64,000 bases of DNA from CAZCEC01 sp964497615 (lineage in GTDB: Bacteria; Chloroflexota; Anaerolineae; Anaerolineales; UBA6663). The notes under the pieces were generated by a model. It did not search any database, was not told where the DNA came from, and saw only the letters and a program-made list of their open reading frames with translations. Each line of letters starts with the position of its first letter. Positions within the stretch are counted from its first letter, which is position 1. The stretch is from assembly GCA_964497615.1 (NCBI GenBank), contig CAZCEC010000032.1, positions 6,314 to 70,313 on the forward strand, read 5' to 3'. A program made the position numbers and the translations under genes. Shown here in pieces: positions 48,437 to 57,576 of this stretch.

Positions 48437-50113
48437 ATGCCCGACTACCAGATTATGCTATTGCCCCGGGCCGACTATTTCGCCTGGGTCGAGGCCGCCA
48501 AGCCCTATGCCGCCCGCTTCGGTGTCAGCCTCACCGCCGACCCGGATTCGGCCGGCCGCTTCATGACGCCCCTGCAAACCATCACCATTGCGGCCGCGCC
48601 CAATGCCTATCCCCAGCAAGGCGACATCCGCGCCTGGTTTCAGCGCTTCTACCCGCGCCTGCGGCTGGATGTGATTCCCTGCGACACCCCGGCCGCCCTG
48701 CGCGCCGCCCTCCGGGCCCGCCTGGATGCCAACACGCGTTTTCTCGGCCCGGCCGGCGGCATCCGCCTCCGCTGGCCTACCGACTTTGGCCGCATCGAGC
48801 AGCCGTTCGGCGTTCACCCCGAGCTCTACCGGCGCTGGGGCCTGCCGGGTCACGAAGGCCTCGATATCTATGCCCCGGCCAACTCGCCCATCTACGCCTG
48901 TGCGGATGGCACGGTCAGCCGGGTGGACAATTACAACGGCGACCCCAACACCATGCCCTATGGCCACAGCATCCGCCTCAAGCATCCCGGCGGTTACGAG
49001 ACCATCTATGCGCACCTCCTCCAAACCCTGGTCGCTGTGGGCCAGCCGGTGCGCGCGGGCGAGGCGATTGGCCGGGCCGGCGCCACCGGCAACACCGGCG
49101 GCAACTATCTCCACCTGACTCTCAAGCTGGACGGCGCCACAGCGGCTGGCCTCACCTCTTTCCCCCGCGATATTCTCGACCCAACCCCCTACCTCGAGTG
49201 GCCGGCGGGTGTCGTCTCCGTCCCCGCCACAGCCAGCCCCAATTGGCCCGCGGGCTTTTGCCTGGCCGGTGTGCACGGCCGCGCCGATGGCCGCCTCCAG
49301 GAGGCCGACCACGGCCCCATTCAGCAGGCCCGCCTGGAGGCCGTCAAGCTCCTTACCTCCGCCGCGCCCGAAGACGTGGACCGGCTCCGCGCCGACAACC
49401 CGCGCGTCTTCATCCTGATGCGCCTCTTTGCGTCCTTTGATGGCCGTGTCGTCACCCCCGCCGAGTTCGCGGGCTGGATGCAGACGGAACTGCCGCCCTT
49501 CTACAATCGCGGTGTGCGCTACTTCGAAGTCCACAATGAGCCTAACCTGCGCCCGGAGGGCTGGACCCAAAGTTGGGATGACGGGGCCGAGTTTGGCGCC
49601 TGGTTCATGGATGTGCGCGACCGCCTCAAGCAGTCCTTCCCCGACGGCTTGTTTGGCTATCCCGGCCTGTCGCCCGGCGGCGACATCCCCGGTCTCCGCC
49701 AGAATGCCCTCGATTTCCTCACCGCCTCCGACGCTGCTGCGCGCGCCGCCGATTGGGTGGGCCTGCACTGCTATTGGATTTCAGGGCAAGAGATGAATTC
49801 AGCCGCGGGCGGTCTGGGCTACCTGGAATATCGCCGCCGCTTCCCGGACAAGTTGCTCTTCATTACCGAGTTTAGCAACCCGGAGCCTGCTACGCCCAAG
49901 CAAACCAAGGGCGAGCAGTATGCGCGCTACTACCAGCACCTGCGCTCCATACCCGGCCTCGGCGCCGCCTTCTCGTTTGTCCTCTCGGCGTCTTCGGGCT
50001 TCGACTCAGAAACCTGGCGGCTGGAAGACGGCAGCGTCACCCCCATCCCCGCGCTAGTTGGCGCCCGCCGCGATACCGTCAGCCCGCCGCCGCCGCCACC
50101 CCCGCCCAATTAG
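48437..50113 (+). CDS. M23 peptidase fused to a GH-A-like TIM barrel
   Basis: The 558-residue protein joins three parts: an N-terminal segment as in its neighbour (1-95), an M23/LytM domain (about 105-250) with metal ligands in 'GHEGLDIYAP' (His 139, Asp 143), 'YAHL' and 'YLHLTLK', and a barrel with 'YFEVHNEPN' (Glu about 368) and 'LLFITEFSNPEP' (Glu about 478). It ends in a run of Pro. No signal peptide is seen. Endopeptidase plus glycosidase in one chain suggests cell-wall cleavage, like a lysin. It starts two bases after the previous stop, in one operon with radC and the sister gene. Confidence 0.85.
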   Translation: MPDYQIMLLPRADYFAWVEAAKPYAARFGVSLTADPDSAGRFMTPLQTITIAAAPNAYPQQGDIRAWFQRFYPRLRLDVIPCDTPAALRAALRARLDANTRFLGPAGGIRLRWPTDFGRIEQPFGVHPELYRRWGLPGHEGLDIYAPANSPIYACADGTVSRVDNYNGDPNTMPYGHSIRLKHPGGYETIYAHLLQTLVAVGQPVRAGEAIGRAGATGNTGGNYLHLTLKLDGATAAGLTSFPRDILDPTPYLEWPAGVVSVPATASPNWPAGFCLAGVHGRADGRLQEADHGPIQQARLEAVKLLTSAAPEDVDRLRADNPRVFILMRLFASFDGRVVTPAEFAGWMQTELPPFYNRGVRYFEVHNEPNLRPEGWTQSWDDGAEFGAWFMDVRDRLKQSFPDGLFGYPGLSPGGDIPGLRQNALDFLTASDAAARAADWVGLHCYWISGQEMNSAAGGLGYLEYRRRFPDKLLFITEFSNPEPATPKQTKGEQYARYYQHLRSIPGLGAAFSFVLSASSGFDSETWRLEDGSVTPIPALVGARRDTVSPPPPPPPPN

Positions 50114-50118
50114 TCACC

Positions 50119-51387
50119 CTACTCGGTCGCCAGCAACTGAATATCCGTCACCATGCCGTTAAAGCTGTGGCCCTCGCCGTAAATGGTGATGGACCGGATG
50201 CGGGCGGCCGGCGTGCCGGAGGCGGCGAACACCTCCAGCAGGTTCGGCGTGTTGTGAACCTGCCACTTGGCCTGCGGCCACTGCAAGTGCTCGAACCGCA
50301 CCGCGCATGTCGCGCAATAGGTCAGCCCGCGCACTGGATTGGAGTCAAAGAAGTAGTAGAAGCCCTGCAGCCACTCGCCCTGCCCGCCGCCCACGTCGGT
50401 GTATTCAATCCGCACCATCAAGGGGCACTCGGTGCCGAATACGCCGCAGTTGGGCACGTCCTGCTGTGTGATGAACACGTCCAGGTTCAGCCGCAGCGAC
50501 GAATAGCCCTGCACATCCCGGTCAATCTGCTGCGTGATGCCGGCCCGCCCCCAGTTCAGGTTCGTGCCCACCCGGCTGATCTGCACCACGCGCCGCCCGC
50601 CAATGGTCACCACTTCCACCGTGCCCGGCGTCTCTTCCGGCACGGCCGGCTGCGCGATGTTGCGCACCCACTCGCCGTTCAGCGGGTCCGCAAAGTCGCC
50701 GTTCGCGATCCAGTTCTGCTCGCCGATGAGCGGGCCGCTGGGCGGCAGCCCCGGCGCCACCACACTGCGTTCATCCGCCTGGAGCACCAACCTGCCGTTG
50801 TAGGCCGAGACGGTCGCTAAACCGTCGCGCACCGTCACCATGGTCTGTGTGCGCGTGGCCTCCAGCGAGACGTTGCTGCCGGGTTCATCGACGACGGTCA
50901 CCGTCCCCGGCTCGGACCGAATCTCGATCCGCACCTCGCGGTCCAGGTCCACGCCCATCGTCGCCCGCACCCGGCCGCTGGTGATGTACAGCACGATCTG
51001 GTGCGGACCGGCGCCGCTCCGATAGCGCGGGCTGTCGGCCTGCACGATCTCGATCTCCGTGTTGCCGAACATCCGCACGGTCGCCAGCACCTGCTGGCCA
51101 TCGGGGGAGGTAAAGGTCAGGCTGGCCTGGCCCACGGCGTCGGTCGCCACCCGTGATCCAGCCGGGAACGAAGCCAGGTTGACCTCGGCTGTCGTTCGCC
51201 CCGGCTGTGTCACCAGCACCGTGCCGCTGCCCACCATGCCGATGCTCTGCGCGCGCGTCGCATTGCGCAGCCACCACCGGCCGCCAATCAGCGTCCCGGC
51301 GATGATCGACACCAGCACCAGGAAGGCGCTCAGCAGCACCGTCCAGGCGGTGCGCTCTGGATTCTCCGCTGCGGCCGATCTCACCAT
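50119..51387 (-). CDS. FecR-like membrane-anchored protein
   Basis: The 422-residue protein has a short cytoplasmic N-terminus, one membrane helix ('TVLLSAFLVLVSIIAGTLIGG', residues about 16-36), a FecR-like beta domain ('VLVTQPGRTTAEVN', 'SRVATDAVGQASLTF', 'VRMFGNTEIEIVQ', 'VSLEATRTQTMVTVRDGLATV') and a C-terminal beta-sandwich of about 190 residues with several Cys that resembles a carbohydrate-binding fold. It probably senses or binds extracellular ligands. The start overlaps the acylphosphatase gene. Confidence 0.8.
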   Translation of the reverse strand: MVRSAAAENPERTAWTVLLSAFLVLVSIIAGTLIGGRWWLRNATRAQSIGMVGSGTVLVTQPGRTTAEVNLASFPAGSRVATDAVGQASLTFTSPDGQQVLATVRMFGNTEIEIVQADSPRYRSGAGPHQIVLYITSGRVRATMGVDLDREVRIEIRSEPGTVTVVDEPGSNVSLEATRTQTMVTVRDGLATVSAYNGRLVLQADERSVVAPGLPPSGPLIGEQNWIANGDFADPLNGEWVRNIAQPAVPEETPGTVEVVTIGGRRVVQISRVGTNLNWGRAGITQQIDRDVQGYSSLRLNLDVFITQQDVPNCGVFGTECPLMVRIEYTDVGGGQGEWLQGFYYFFDSNPVRGLTYCATCAVRFEHLQWPQAKWQVHNTPNLLEVFAASGTPAARIRSITIYGEGHSFNGMVTDIQLLATE

Positions 51388-51665
51388 CGCACGTCAAACT
51401 CGCTTAGTTGGCCTGTATAGGGGAGCCGCTCGACGTCAACCGCGCTCACGCGGGCGCCCGGCGGGCCGTGGTGCAGAAACCTTACCAACTCGTCTAGCGC
51501 GGCCCTTGGCCCTTCCGCCTCCACCTCCACCGTGCCGTCCGGGCGATTGCGCACCCAGCCGCGCAGCCCCAGCCGTCCGGCTGTCTCCTGGGTGGTGGAC
51601 CGAAAATAGACCCCCTGCACATGCCCGCGCACGATAGCGTGCAGCCCTTCGGGTTGGTTCGTCAT
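51381..51665 (-). CDS. acyP: Acylphosphatase
   Basis: The 94-residue protein has the catalytic signature 'AIVRGHVQGVYFRSTTQETA' (Arg about 20) and 'GLRGWVRNRPDGTVEVEAEGP' with the conserved Asn (about 38). The start at 51665 is internal to a longer frame but gives the family's normal length. It splits acyl phosphates. It overlaps the FecR-like gene by a few bases and follows a peptidase gene. Confidence 0.93.
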   Translation of the reverse strand: MTNQPEGLHAIVRGHVQGVYFRSTTQETAGRLGLRGWVRNRPDGTVEVEAEGPRAALDELVRFLHHGPPGARVSAVDVERLPYTGQLSEFDVRW

Positions 51666-51705
51666 GCGGCGCGCCGAATCATCCTTCCACGGACCGTCAC
51701 GCGGA

Positions 51706-52935
51706 TTATAGCACCCGGCGCCGCCCAAAAATCAGAAAGCCCACGGGCGCCAGCAGCACCAGCCCCGCCAGCAGCAGCCACGGCCCAGCGCCCGCCCACT
51801 CGCCGCCGGCCGTCCCGGCAAAGATCACCTCGCGCAGCCACGCCGCCTGCAGTTCCTCCAGGCTCAGCCCCAGCGCTGCCTGCACGCCGGCATTGCAGTC
51901 CGCCCCCGAGCCGTAAGCCGTCAGCAGCGCGTACACCCCTTCCGATCCAAACCGCTCGCGCACGTACCGCACCACGGATTCGCTTTGCGCGTACGCCAGC
52001 CGGAAGAGCGCGCCGTCGGACGGAAAGCGCCCGCACAGGCCCGCCAGATCGAGGAAGCTGTCTGAGGTGCGCGCCGCCCTCAGCAGCGCCGCGAAGTCGT
52101 CGTCCGGCTGGCCCTGGTTCATCACCGCCAGGCCCTCGTTCAGCCACTGCGGCAGGTAGCGCAGGTTGTCGCCCAGCGCCTGGTACAGCAGCACGTGCGT
52201 CAGCTCATGCGGGATCTCGCGCTGCATGGCGAAGTCGGCCCGCAGGTCGTCCGGCACCACGACCAGCACCACCCCCAGGGCCGGGTCCGCATGCCCATCC
52301 GTCCACACCTGGCCCAGGCGCTGCAGTGCGGCCTGGATCTCCGCCGCGCTGCCGTACACGACTACATCCGTATGCTGCGCCAGCGGCGCCCGGATATCGC
52401 GGTTAATGCGCGGCAGCGCGCCGCTGGCCGTGTTCAGCACGGCCTGCCCAAAAGCGGCGTCGCCCTCGTACCAGTGCGCCGTCAGCGAGCCGTCGCTCAA
52501 CTGCTGCCACGCAAAGCGGTTGTCGGTGTACTGGAAGGTCTGCGGAGTGGTGCTGAGCTCGCCGCCCTCCGCATCGGCCAGTTCCCACCAGTAGTCAATG
52601 GCCGAAAACGGCGGCAGCGGATACAGCGCCAGGTCCAGGGTCGCCGCCGCCGCCACGTTCTCCCCTGGCTCGAACTCAACCTCGCTCCACTCGATCGGGC
52701 TGTCGCCTGCTGGCTGGAGTACCAGGCGCAAGCTGGTGATGTCGGCCTCGCCGCGCGCCAGGAGCTGAAACGTCATCGTCCGCCCAAACTCGTACTCGGG
52801 CGGCGGCGCCGCCAGCACTTCGATCCCCCCCTGTGCGCGCACTGCCCCGGCCCCCCAGCCAGCGGCCAGCCACACCAGCAGCGTCGCCGCGGCCCAGACT
52901 CGCTGGAACAGGCGCTCGTCCGGCTCGCGTCCCAT
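51706..52935 (-). CDS. Secreted, membrane-anchored zinc metallopeptidase (MA-like)
   Basis: The 409-residue protein has a signal peptide (to about residue 32), a beta domain, then a gluzincin-like peptidase: 'REIPHELTHVLLYQ' (HExxH, about residue 240), 'LPQWLNEGLAVMNQG' (downstream Glu ligand) and 'AYAQSESVVRYVRERFG'. It ends in a membrane helix ('AGPWLLLAGLVLLAPVGFLIF') and a basic tail. The active site faces outward. The start at 52935 avoids the region before the signal. It is leftward, just ahead of acyP. Confidence 0.88.
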   Translation of the reverse strand: MGREPDERLFQRVWAAATLLVWLAAGWGAGAVRAQGGIEVLAAPPPEYEFGRTMTFQLLARGEADITSLRLVLQPAGDSPIEWSEVEFEPGENVAAAATLDLALYPLPPFSAIDYWWELADAEGGELSTTPQTFQYTDNRFAWQQLSDGSLTAHWYEGDAAFGQAVLNTASGALPRINRDIRAPLAQHTDVVVYGSAAEIQAALQRLGQVWTDGHADPALGVVLVVVPDDLRADFAMQREIPHELTHVLLYQALGDNLRYLPQWLNEGLAVMNQGQPDDDFAALLRAARTSDSFLDLAGLCGRFPSDGALFRLAYAQSESVVRYVRERFGSEGVYALLTAYGSGADCNAGVQAALGLSLEELQAAWLREVIFAGTAGGEWAGAGPWLLLAGLVLLAPVGFLIFGRRRVL

Positions 52936-52957
52936 GGGCGGTGTCTCTTTCACGGCA

Positions 52958-53932
52958 CTATTGCAGGTACGCAATCAATGGCGTCAGGGTCAGGGGACTG
53001 AGCAGCGTGGACACCAGTACCGTGCCGGTCACCAGCGCCGTATCCAGTTCAAACTCGGAGGCCAGTATCGTTGCGATCACCGCCGCCGGCATGGCGGACT
53101 CCAGCACGAACGCCTGCCGGGCCGGGCCTTGCAGGTTCAAGGCCGCCGCCAGCCCCAGTCCCACCAGCGGGGCAGCCACCAGGTGGATGAACGTGGCTAC
53201 GCCCACCAGGGTCAGTTGGGCGCGCGGCCACGACTTGACCGACGCCATTTGCAGGCCCAGGATGACCAGCATCACCGGGATCGCGCCCTGGCTCAGCAGC
53301 GTCACCGACCGGTCAATGGGCGCGGGCACTGGCCAGCCCGAGAACCGGAACAGGCCGGCCACCAGCAAGGCGTAGGTCGTCGGGAGCTTAAGGCCATCCA
53401 CCAGCACCTGCCGCCAGGGGCGCCGCCCCAGCGACGCCGCGGCCACGCCCAGCGTGTACACCGCTAGGCTGCTAAACGTGAAGTAGATGACGGCGCGCGC
53501 TACCGCCTCTTCGCCAAACGCAAACCGGTTGACGGCCAGCCCGTAGTTGCCCGCGTTGCCAAAGGCCGCCGCCACCACCAGCGCCGCCAGCATCGGCCGC
53601 GAGACACGCAGCGCCCGTCCCGTCAGCCACGCCAGCAGCGCGGAGCTGCTTGTGACCACCAGCGCCCCAAAGCCCACCTGGCCCACCTCCGCGCCCGAAA
53701 GCTCCGTGTGCGCCACCGCCGCGAACACCAGGCATGGGCTGAAGATGTAAAACGTCAGGCGCGAAATGCTCCGCACATCCGGCGCCAGCCAGCGGCCCAG
53801 TGCATAGCCGGTCCCCGCCGCCAGCAGCGTGGGCAGGATATTGTTGTAGAGGATCGTCCAGTAAGGGCTAATCGTCGTCTTCGTCCTCGTCGTCCTCGTC
53901 CGAGCCGATCGCGTCCTCCGGCTCAAAGTCAA
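52958..53932 (-). CDS. AEC-family transporter (auxin efflux carrier type)
   Basis: Up to 324 residues with about ten membrane helices. Family traits: 'NNILPTLLAAGTGYALGRWL' at the N-terminus, 'TFYIFSPCLVFAAVAHTEL', 'AAFGNAGNYGLAVNRFAFGEEA' and 'SAMPAAVIATILASEFELDT'. The start is not clear: only TTG codons (53932, 53926) inside the acidic tail of the upstream gene are in frame, and a real N-terminus is expected near 53860. It carries organic anions or an unknown solute. Confidence 0.83.
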   Translation of the reverse strand: MTLSRRTRSARTRTTRTKTTISPYWTILYNNILPTLLAAGTGYALGRWLAPDVRSISRLTFYIFSPCLVFAAVAHTELSGAEVGQVGFGALVVTSSSALLAWLTGRALRVSRPMLAALVVAAAFGNAGNYGLAVNRFAFGEEAVARAVIYFTFSSLAVYTLGVAAASLGRRPWRQVLVDGLKLPTTYALLVAGLFRFSGWPVPAPIDRSVTLLSQGAIPVMLVILGLQMASVKSWPRAQLTLVGVATFIHLVAAPLVGLGLAAALNLQGPARQAFVLESAMPAAVIATILASEFELDTALVTGTVLVSTLLSPLTLTPLIAYLQ

Positions 53933-54860
53933 ACAGCGAGAACTCTTCCATATCGGTCGTGAACTCGAGGTTCTCCAGGGCGTCCTCGAGGTAATCGCGC
54001 TCGTCCTCTTCCTCGGCTGCGTCCAGCAATTCTGTCAGCGTAATCCGCGCCACCGTGCCGCCCACCTGGCTCAGGCTCCAGATGGCGGCGTCCCGCACCT
54101 GCGTATCTTCGTCGTCGGTCAGCGCCCTCAGCGCCTCGGCCATGTCGGTGAGTTCCAGTTCCCCCGCCGCCCGCGCTGCCTCGAAGCGCAGCTCCGCGTC
54201 TGGGCTGTTCAGTTCAGCCTGCACCGCCTCGCTCCATCGGTCGTCTGAGGTGCGGCCCATCGCAAACACGGCGCTGATCCGCATCAACTGCTCATCCGAG
54301 CTGTACGCCTCCTCAATAAGCGCGGGCACCTCTGGGCGGCTGGAATACGCAATCGCCTCCAGCGCCCGGCGGCGCACCTCCAGCTCGTCCAGGCTGGCAA
54401 TGACTGCCAGCAGCGCGTCTTCGATCCGCCGCAGTTGCGCGGTCGGCAGTTCTTCCAGTTCGCCCAGATAGACGAAGCGCCCCAGCGCGCTGGCCGCCGC
54501 CGCGCGCACCTGCGGGTCGGGGTCCTCGCGAACGAATTCCAAGAAGGCCGGCGCCAGGCTCGCGTCCTCAGCCTCCCACAATCCGCGGATGGCTGCCGCG
54601 CGCACGGCCGGCGACTCATCCTCCAGCCCAATGCGGAAGATGTGGTCGAAGTTCACCTCAAAGTTGGCTTCGCAAATGTCGCTGAGGTCTTGCACAATCG
54701 CCAGCCGCCGGTCCGGCGAAAATCCCGGCCACGCGGCCTCCAGCGCCGCCAGATCGAGGCGGCCCAGGTCTGAAAGCTGATACAGGCTGGCCCGCGGCAC
54801 GGGCCCGCTCGTATCCGCCAGCCGCGCCAGGGCTTGCTCAAACTCTGGTGTAATCGGCAT
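53868..54860 (-). CDS. HEAT-repeat protein
   Basis: The 330-residue protein has at least five HEAT/PBS-lyase-like repeats from residue 60 to 280 ('ESPAVRAAAIRGLWE', 'DPQVRAAAASALGRF', 'ELEVRRRALEAIAY', 'DAELRFEAARAAGEL', 'DTQVRDAAIWSLSQV'). The last 30 residues are almost wholly Asp/Glu. It is a scaffold for protein contacts, with no enzyme motif. It lies two bases past the M50 protease gene, suggesting one operon, and its end overlaps the AEC gene. Confidence 0.87.
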   Translation of the reverse strand: MPITPEFEQALARLADTSGPVPRASLYQLSDLGRLDLAALEAAWPGFSPDRRLAIVQDLSDICEANFEVNFDHIFRIGLEDESPAVRAAAIRGLWEAEDASLAPAFLEFVREDPDPQVRAAAASALGRFVYLGELEELPTAQLRRIEDALLAVIASLDELEVRRRALEAIAYSSRPEVPALIEEAYSSDEQLMRISAVFAMGRTSDDRWSEAVQAELNSPDAELRFEAARAAGELELTDMAEALRALTDDEDTQVRDAAIWSLSQVGGTVARITLTELLDAAEEEDERDYLEDALENLEFTTDMEEFSLFDFEPEDAIGSDEDDEDEDDD

Positions 54861-54862
54861 GC

Positions 54863-55984
54863 TTAGCGGGGGAAGATCGGGTTGAAGATATCCTGGTACG
54901 TGATCACCACCATCAGCGCCAGCAGCACCAGCATGCCTACCACGTGCACCATCCCCTCCCGCGCCGGGTCCAGCCGCCGCCCGCGGATCGCCTCGATCAG
55001 CACGAACAAGATGCGCCCGCCATCCAGCGCCGGGATCGGCAGCAGATTGGTGGTGGCCAGCGCTACGCTCACCAACCCAACCAATTGTAGGATTGGGTAC
55101 AACTGATTAACGTCCTGCGCCCGGCCGACGGCTTCGCGCGTCAGATCATTCAGCCCCACAATCCCAATCGGGCGCGCCACCGCCAACGGCACCTCGCCGC
55201 TGATCAGCCGGCCCGGCAGCTCCACCAGCGCCCGGAACTGGTTCCCCATTTCTTGCCCGGCCCGCACCACGGACTCGCCCCAGCCGTAATACACGATCTC
55301 GCGGTCCATGGCGATGCCCATGGGGCCTTGCCCCTCCGGCCACTCGGTCCGCGGCGTCAGCGTCACTTCCGACTGTGTCCCATTGCGCTCGATGATCAAC
55401 ACGATCGGTTCACCCAGGTTGTTGTAGGTGACGTTGCTCAAGTCGCCTGTGTTCACGATGGCTGTGCCGCCGGCCTGGAGCACCGCATCCCCCACCGCCA
55501 AACCTGCGGCCTCGGCCGGGCTGCCGGTGGAGACCTCCGCCACGATGACGCGCCCATCTGGCCAGCCCATGTGAAAGCTGAACACAAACACCACAAACGC
55601 AAAGATCAGGTTAAACACCGACCCGGCGGCCAGCACTGCGATGCGCACGCGCTTCGACGCCGCTGCCAGCCCGCCCGGCGCCAGCGGGTCATTCTCGCCC
55701 GTGGGCCGCACAAACCCGCCCAGCGGGATCGCATTCAACGAATAGATCGTGCGTGGCCCGCCCAACTCGGCCGGTGTCAGCCGCTGTTGGCCCCACACCA
55801 CGCGCCACTTACCCTGCGCGTTGCGCACCACGCCCACCAGCCGCGGCGGAAAGCCGAAGCCGAACTCCTCAACGTGCACGCCCAGCCGCTTTGCGGCCAG
55901 AAAGTGGCCCATCTCGTGGACAAAGATGAGCCCGCCCAGTACGAGCACAAACACGACAAAACTACCAATACCCGAACTCAACAT
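54863..55984 (-). CDS. rseP: Membrane zinc metalloprotease, RseP/site-2 type (M50)
   Basis: The 373-residue protein has 'FVHEMGHFLAAKRLGV' (HExxH, about residue 22) in the first membrane helix, 'NAIPLGGFVRPTGE', one PDZ domain (about 145-225, 'EVSTGSPAEAAGLAVGDAVLQ') and the second metal motif 'NLLPIPALDGGRILFVLIEAI'. It cuts membrane anchors within the bilayer, classically of anti-sigma factors. The length is typical of one-PDZ members. Confidence 0.94.
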   Translation of the reverse strand: MLSSGIGSFVVFVLVLGGLIFVHEMGHFLAAKRLGVHVEEFGFGFPPRLVGVVRNAQGKWRVVWGQQRLTPAELGGPRTIYSLNAIPLGGFVRPTGENDPLAPGGLAAASKRVRIAVLAAGSVFNLIFAFVVFVFSFHMGWPDGRVIVAEVSTGSPAEAAGLAVGDAVLQAGGTAIVNTGDLSNVTYNNLGEPIVLIIERNGTQSEVTLTPRTEWPEGQGPMGIAMDREIVYYGWGESVVRAGQEMGNQFRALVELPGRLISGEVPLAVARPIGIVGLNDLTREAVGRAQDVNQLYPILQLVGLVSVALATTNLLPIPALDGGRILFVLIEAIRGRRLDPAREGMVHVVGMLVLLALMVVITYQDIFNPIFPR

Positions 55985-56034
55985 GGCTGCCTCTTCACTT
56001 AGCCGGCCTCAATATCCGCTTATTATACCCCTCT

Positions 56035-57030
56035 CTAGCCGGTCCCAGACGCCCGCAGCCGCGCCGCGCCCCCTGGCCGCGCCACCAGCAGCCGGGTGAT
56101 GTCCAGGTTCTCGCGCAGTCTCCGCTCGACTTCGCCCACGGCCTCCGGCAGGCACACGCAGTGCACATTCGGGCCGGCGTCAATCGTGTATCCCACCGCC
56201 AGCCCCTCGCTCCGCCACCGCCGCACCGATTTCATAATCGCCATGGTGATCGGCTCCCAGTACAGCAGCATAGGGTTCGACGTCAGCATCACGGCGTGCA
56301 TCATATTGGAATCGGCCTCCATGATGTCCACCAGCCGGGGAAAGTCGCGGGTGAGGATGGCGTCCCGGCATCGCTGGAGCCGGTCCGGGACCGTGGCGAC
56401 CCGCGCCGCCTGGAGCGGGCTGGTCTTGGCCAGCGCGTGACCCCCGCTGGACCCGACCGCCTTGTGCTTCTGGCTGATAACGGCCACGATGTCCACCAGT
56501 TCCCAATGATCGGGAGCTGCGATGGACTCGGCGTACGATGACGACGGATCGCCCTCCTCGCCCGCGTGCCACTCCACGAAACCCGCCGGGATGCTGCGCG
56601 CCGCCGACCCCGATCCCTGCCGGGCCAGCGCCGACAGTTCGCGCTCGCCCAGCGCCAGCCCGGCTGAGGCGGTCGCCGCCAGGGTCAGCGCCGCGAACGC
56701 CGACGCCGACGACGCAATTCCCACCCCGCTCGGGAAGTTGTTGGCCGACTCCACCCGCGCGCGCAGGGTGAAGCCCGCCCGCGCCCGGATCGCGTCGAGG
56801 TGCGCCGTCACCCGGTCGCGGGCCGCCCCCGTCTGCGCCTCGCCGCCAATGATAACTTCGTCCTGCTGCCAACTCTCGTTGAAGGCGACCGTGGTTTCGG
56901 TCTCCAGCCCGCTCAGATTCATCGAGAGCGAGCCATTGGCCGGCAGGCGCAGCTTCTCGTCCCGGTTGCCCCAGTACTTGATGAACGCGATGTTGGCGTT
57001 GGCGACGGCCGTAGCGGCGCGAGTGGTCAT
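56035..57030 (-). CDS. mvaD: Mevalonate (di)phosphate decarboxylase
   Basis: The 331-residue GHMP-fold enzyme has 'NIAFIKYWGNRDEKLRLPANGSLSMNLSG', 'FPSGVGIASSASAFAALTLA' (ATP loop), 'GSGSAARSIPAGFVEWHAG' (Arg) and 'GYTIDAGPNVH' (catalytic Asp). It makes isopentenyl phosphate or diphosphate in the mevalonate route. The usual 'YWGKRD' reads 'YWGNRD' here, equivalent to yeast Lys 22. Some Chloroflexota (Roseiflexus) use phosphomevalonate instead, so the substrate is left open. The start at 57030 is the natural N-terminus. Confidence 0.92.
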   Translation of the reverse strand: MTTRAATAVANANIAFIKYWGNRDEKLRLPANGSLSMNLSGLETETTVAFNESWQQDEVIIGGEAQTGAARDRVTAHLDAIRARAGFTLRARVESANNFPSGVGIASSASAFAALTLAATASAGLALGERELSALARQGSGSAARSIPAGFVEWHAGEEGDPSSSYAESIAAPDHWELVDIVAVISQKHKAVGSSGGHALAKTSPLQAARVATVPDRLQRCRDAILTRDFPRLVDIMEADSNMMHAVMLTSNPMLLYWEPITMAIMKSVRRWRSEGLAVGYTIDAGPNVHCVCLPEAVGEVERRLRENLDITRLLVARPGGAARLRASGTG

Positions 57031-57155
57031 GGTCGGGTCTCCGCCGCGAGTCTACCACGACCGAACCCCGCTGGCGCATCTTCCGTCAGCCTAACGGAAT
57101 CAAGTGCCCCGTCTGCCGGGTTGGGCTCGCGGCCAGCCGTCGGCGCCGTTTGGCC

Positions 57156-57467
57156 CTAGTCGAACCGCAGGCTGCGGACGAACCCTGCCTGTCGCTGGCG
57201 CGTCCGGTCTTCCCGGTAGCCCGCCAGCGCGCTCGACCGCGTCAGGAACTCCCGCACGCGCTGGTCAATTGACTTCGCTGAGTTGATGGGTAGCGTGATT
57301 TCTTCGGCCTGGCCCGTCGGGCTGATGACCGGCACCCGGACAATCGGCCTGTTGCCCAGGTCGGCCGTCTTGGCCAGGTTCCAGCGGGTAGCCAGCTTGG
57401 TCTGCTGGTTCGCCCACTGGTCGCCCTCCTCGGGGGACGTGAACAGCTCGCTCAGTGTTGCGCCCAT
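57156..57467 (-). CDS. Hypothetical protein
   Basis: The 103-residue product has ACAGGAG before its ATG and a TATAAT promoter upstream. 'EEITLPINSAKSIDQRVREFLTRSSALAGYREDR' suggests a small helical protein with basic C-terminus; no family is recognised. It is separately transcribed. Confidence 0.65.
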   Translation of the reverse strand: MGATLSELFTSPEEGDQWANQQTKLATRWNLAKTADLGNRPIVRVPVISPTGQAEEITLPINSAKSIDQRVREFLTRSSALAGYREDRTRQRQAGFVRSLRFD

Positions 57468-57538
57468 TGTTGTCTCCTGTTCTGCAAGCTACATGACTAA
57501 CGCTGACGACAGTTGGAACAGGTGCCGTATTGAGTTCA

Positions 57539-57567
57539 ATTATACGAACATTTGAGCTAAAGCGCAA
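57539..57567 (-). promoter_or_regulatory. Promoter for the hypothetical gene at 57156-57467
   Basis: The minus strand has TTGCGC (57567-57562) and a perfect TATAAT (57544-57539), 17 bp apart. A leader of about 65 bases precedes the start at 57467. Confidence 0.6.
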
Positions 57568-57576
57568 GCGCCAGTT

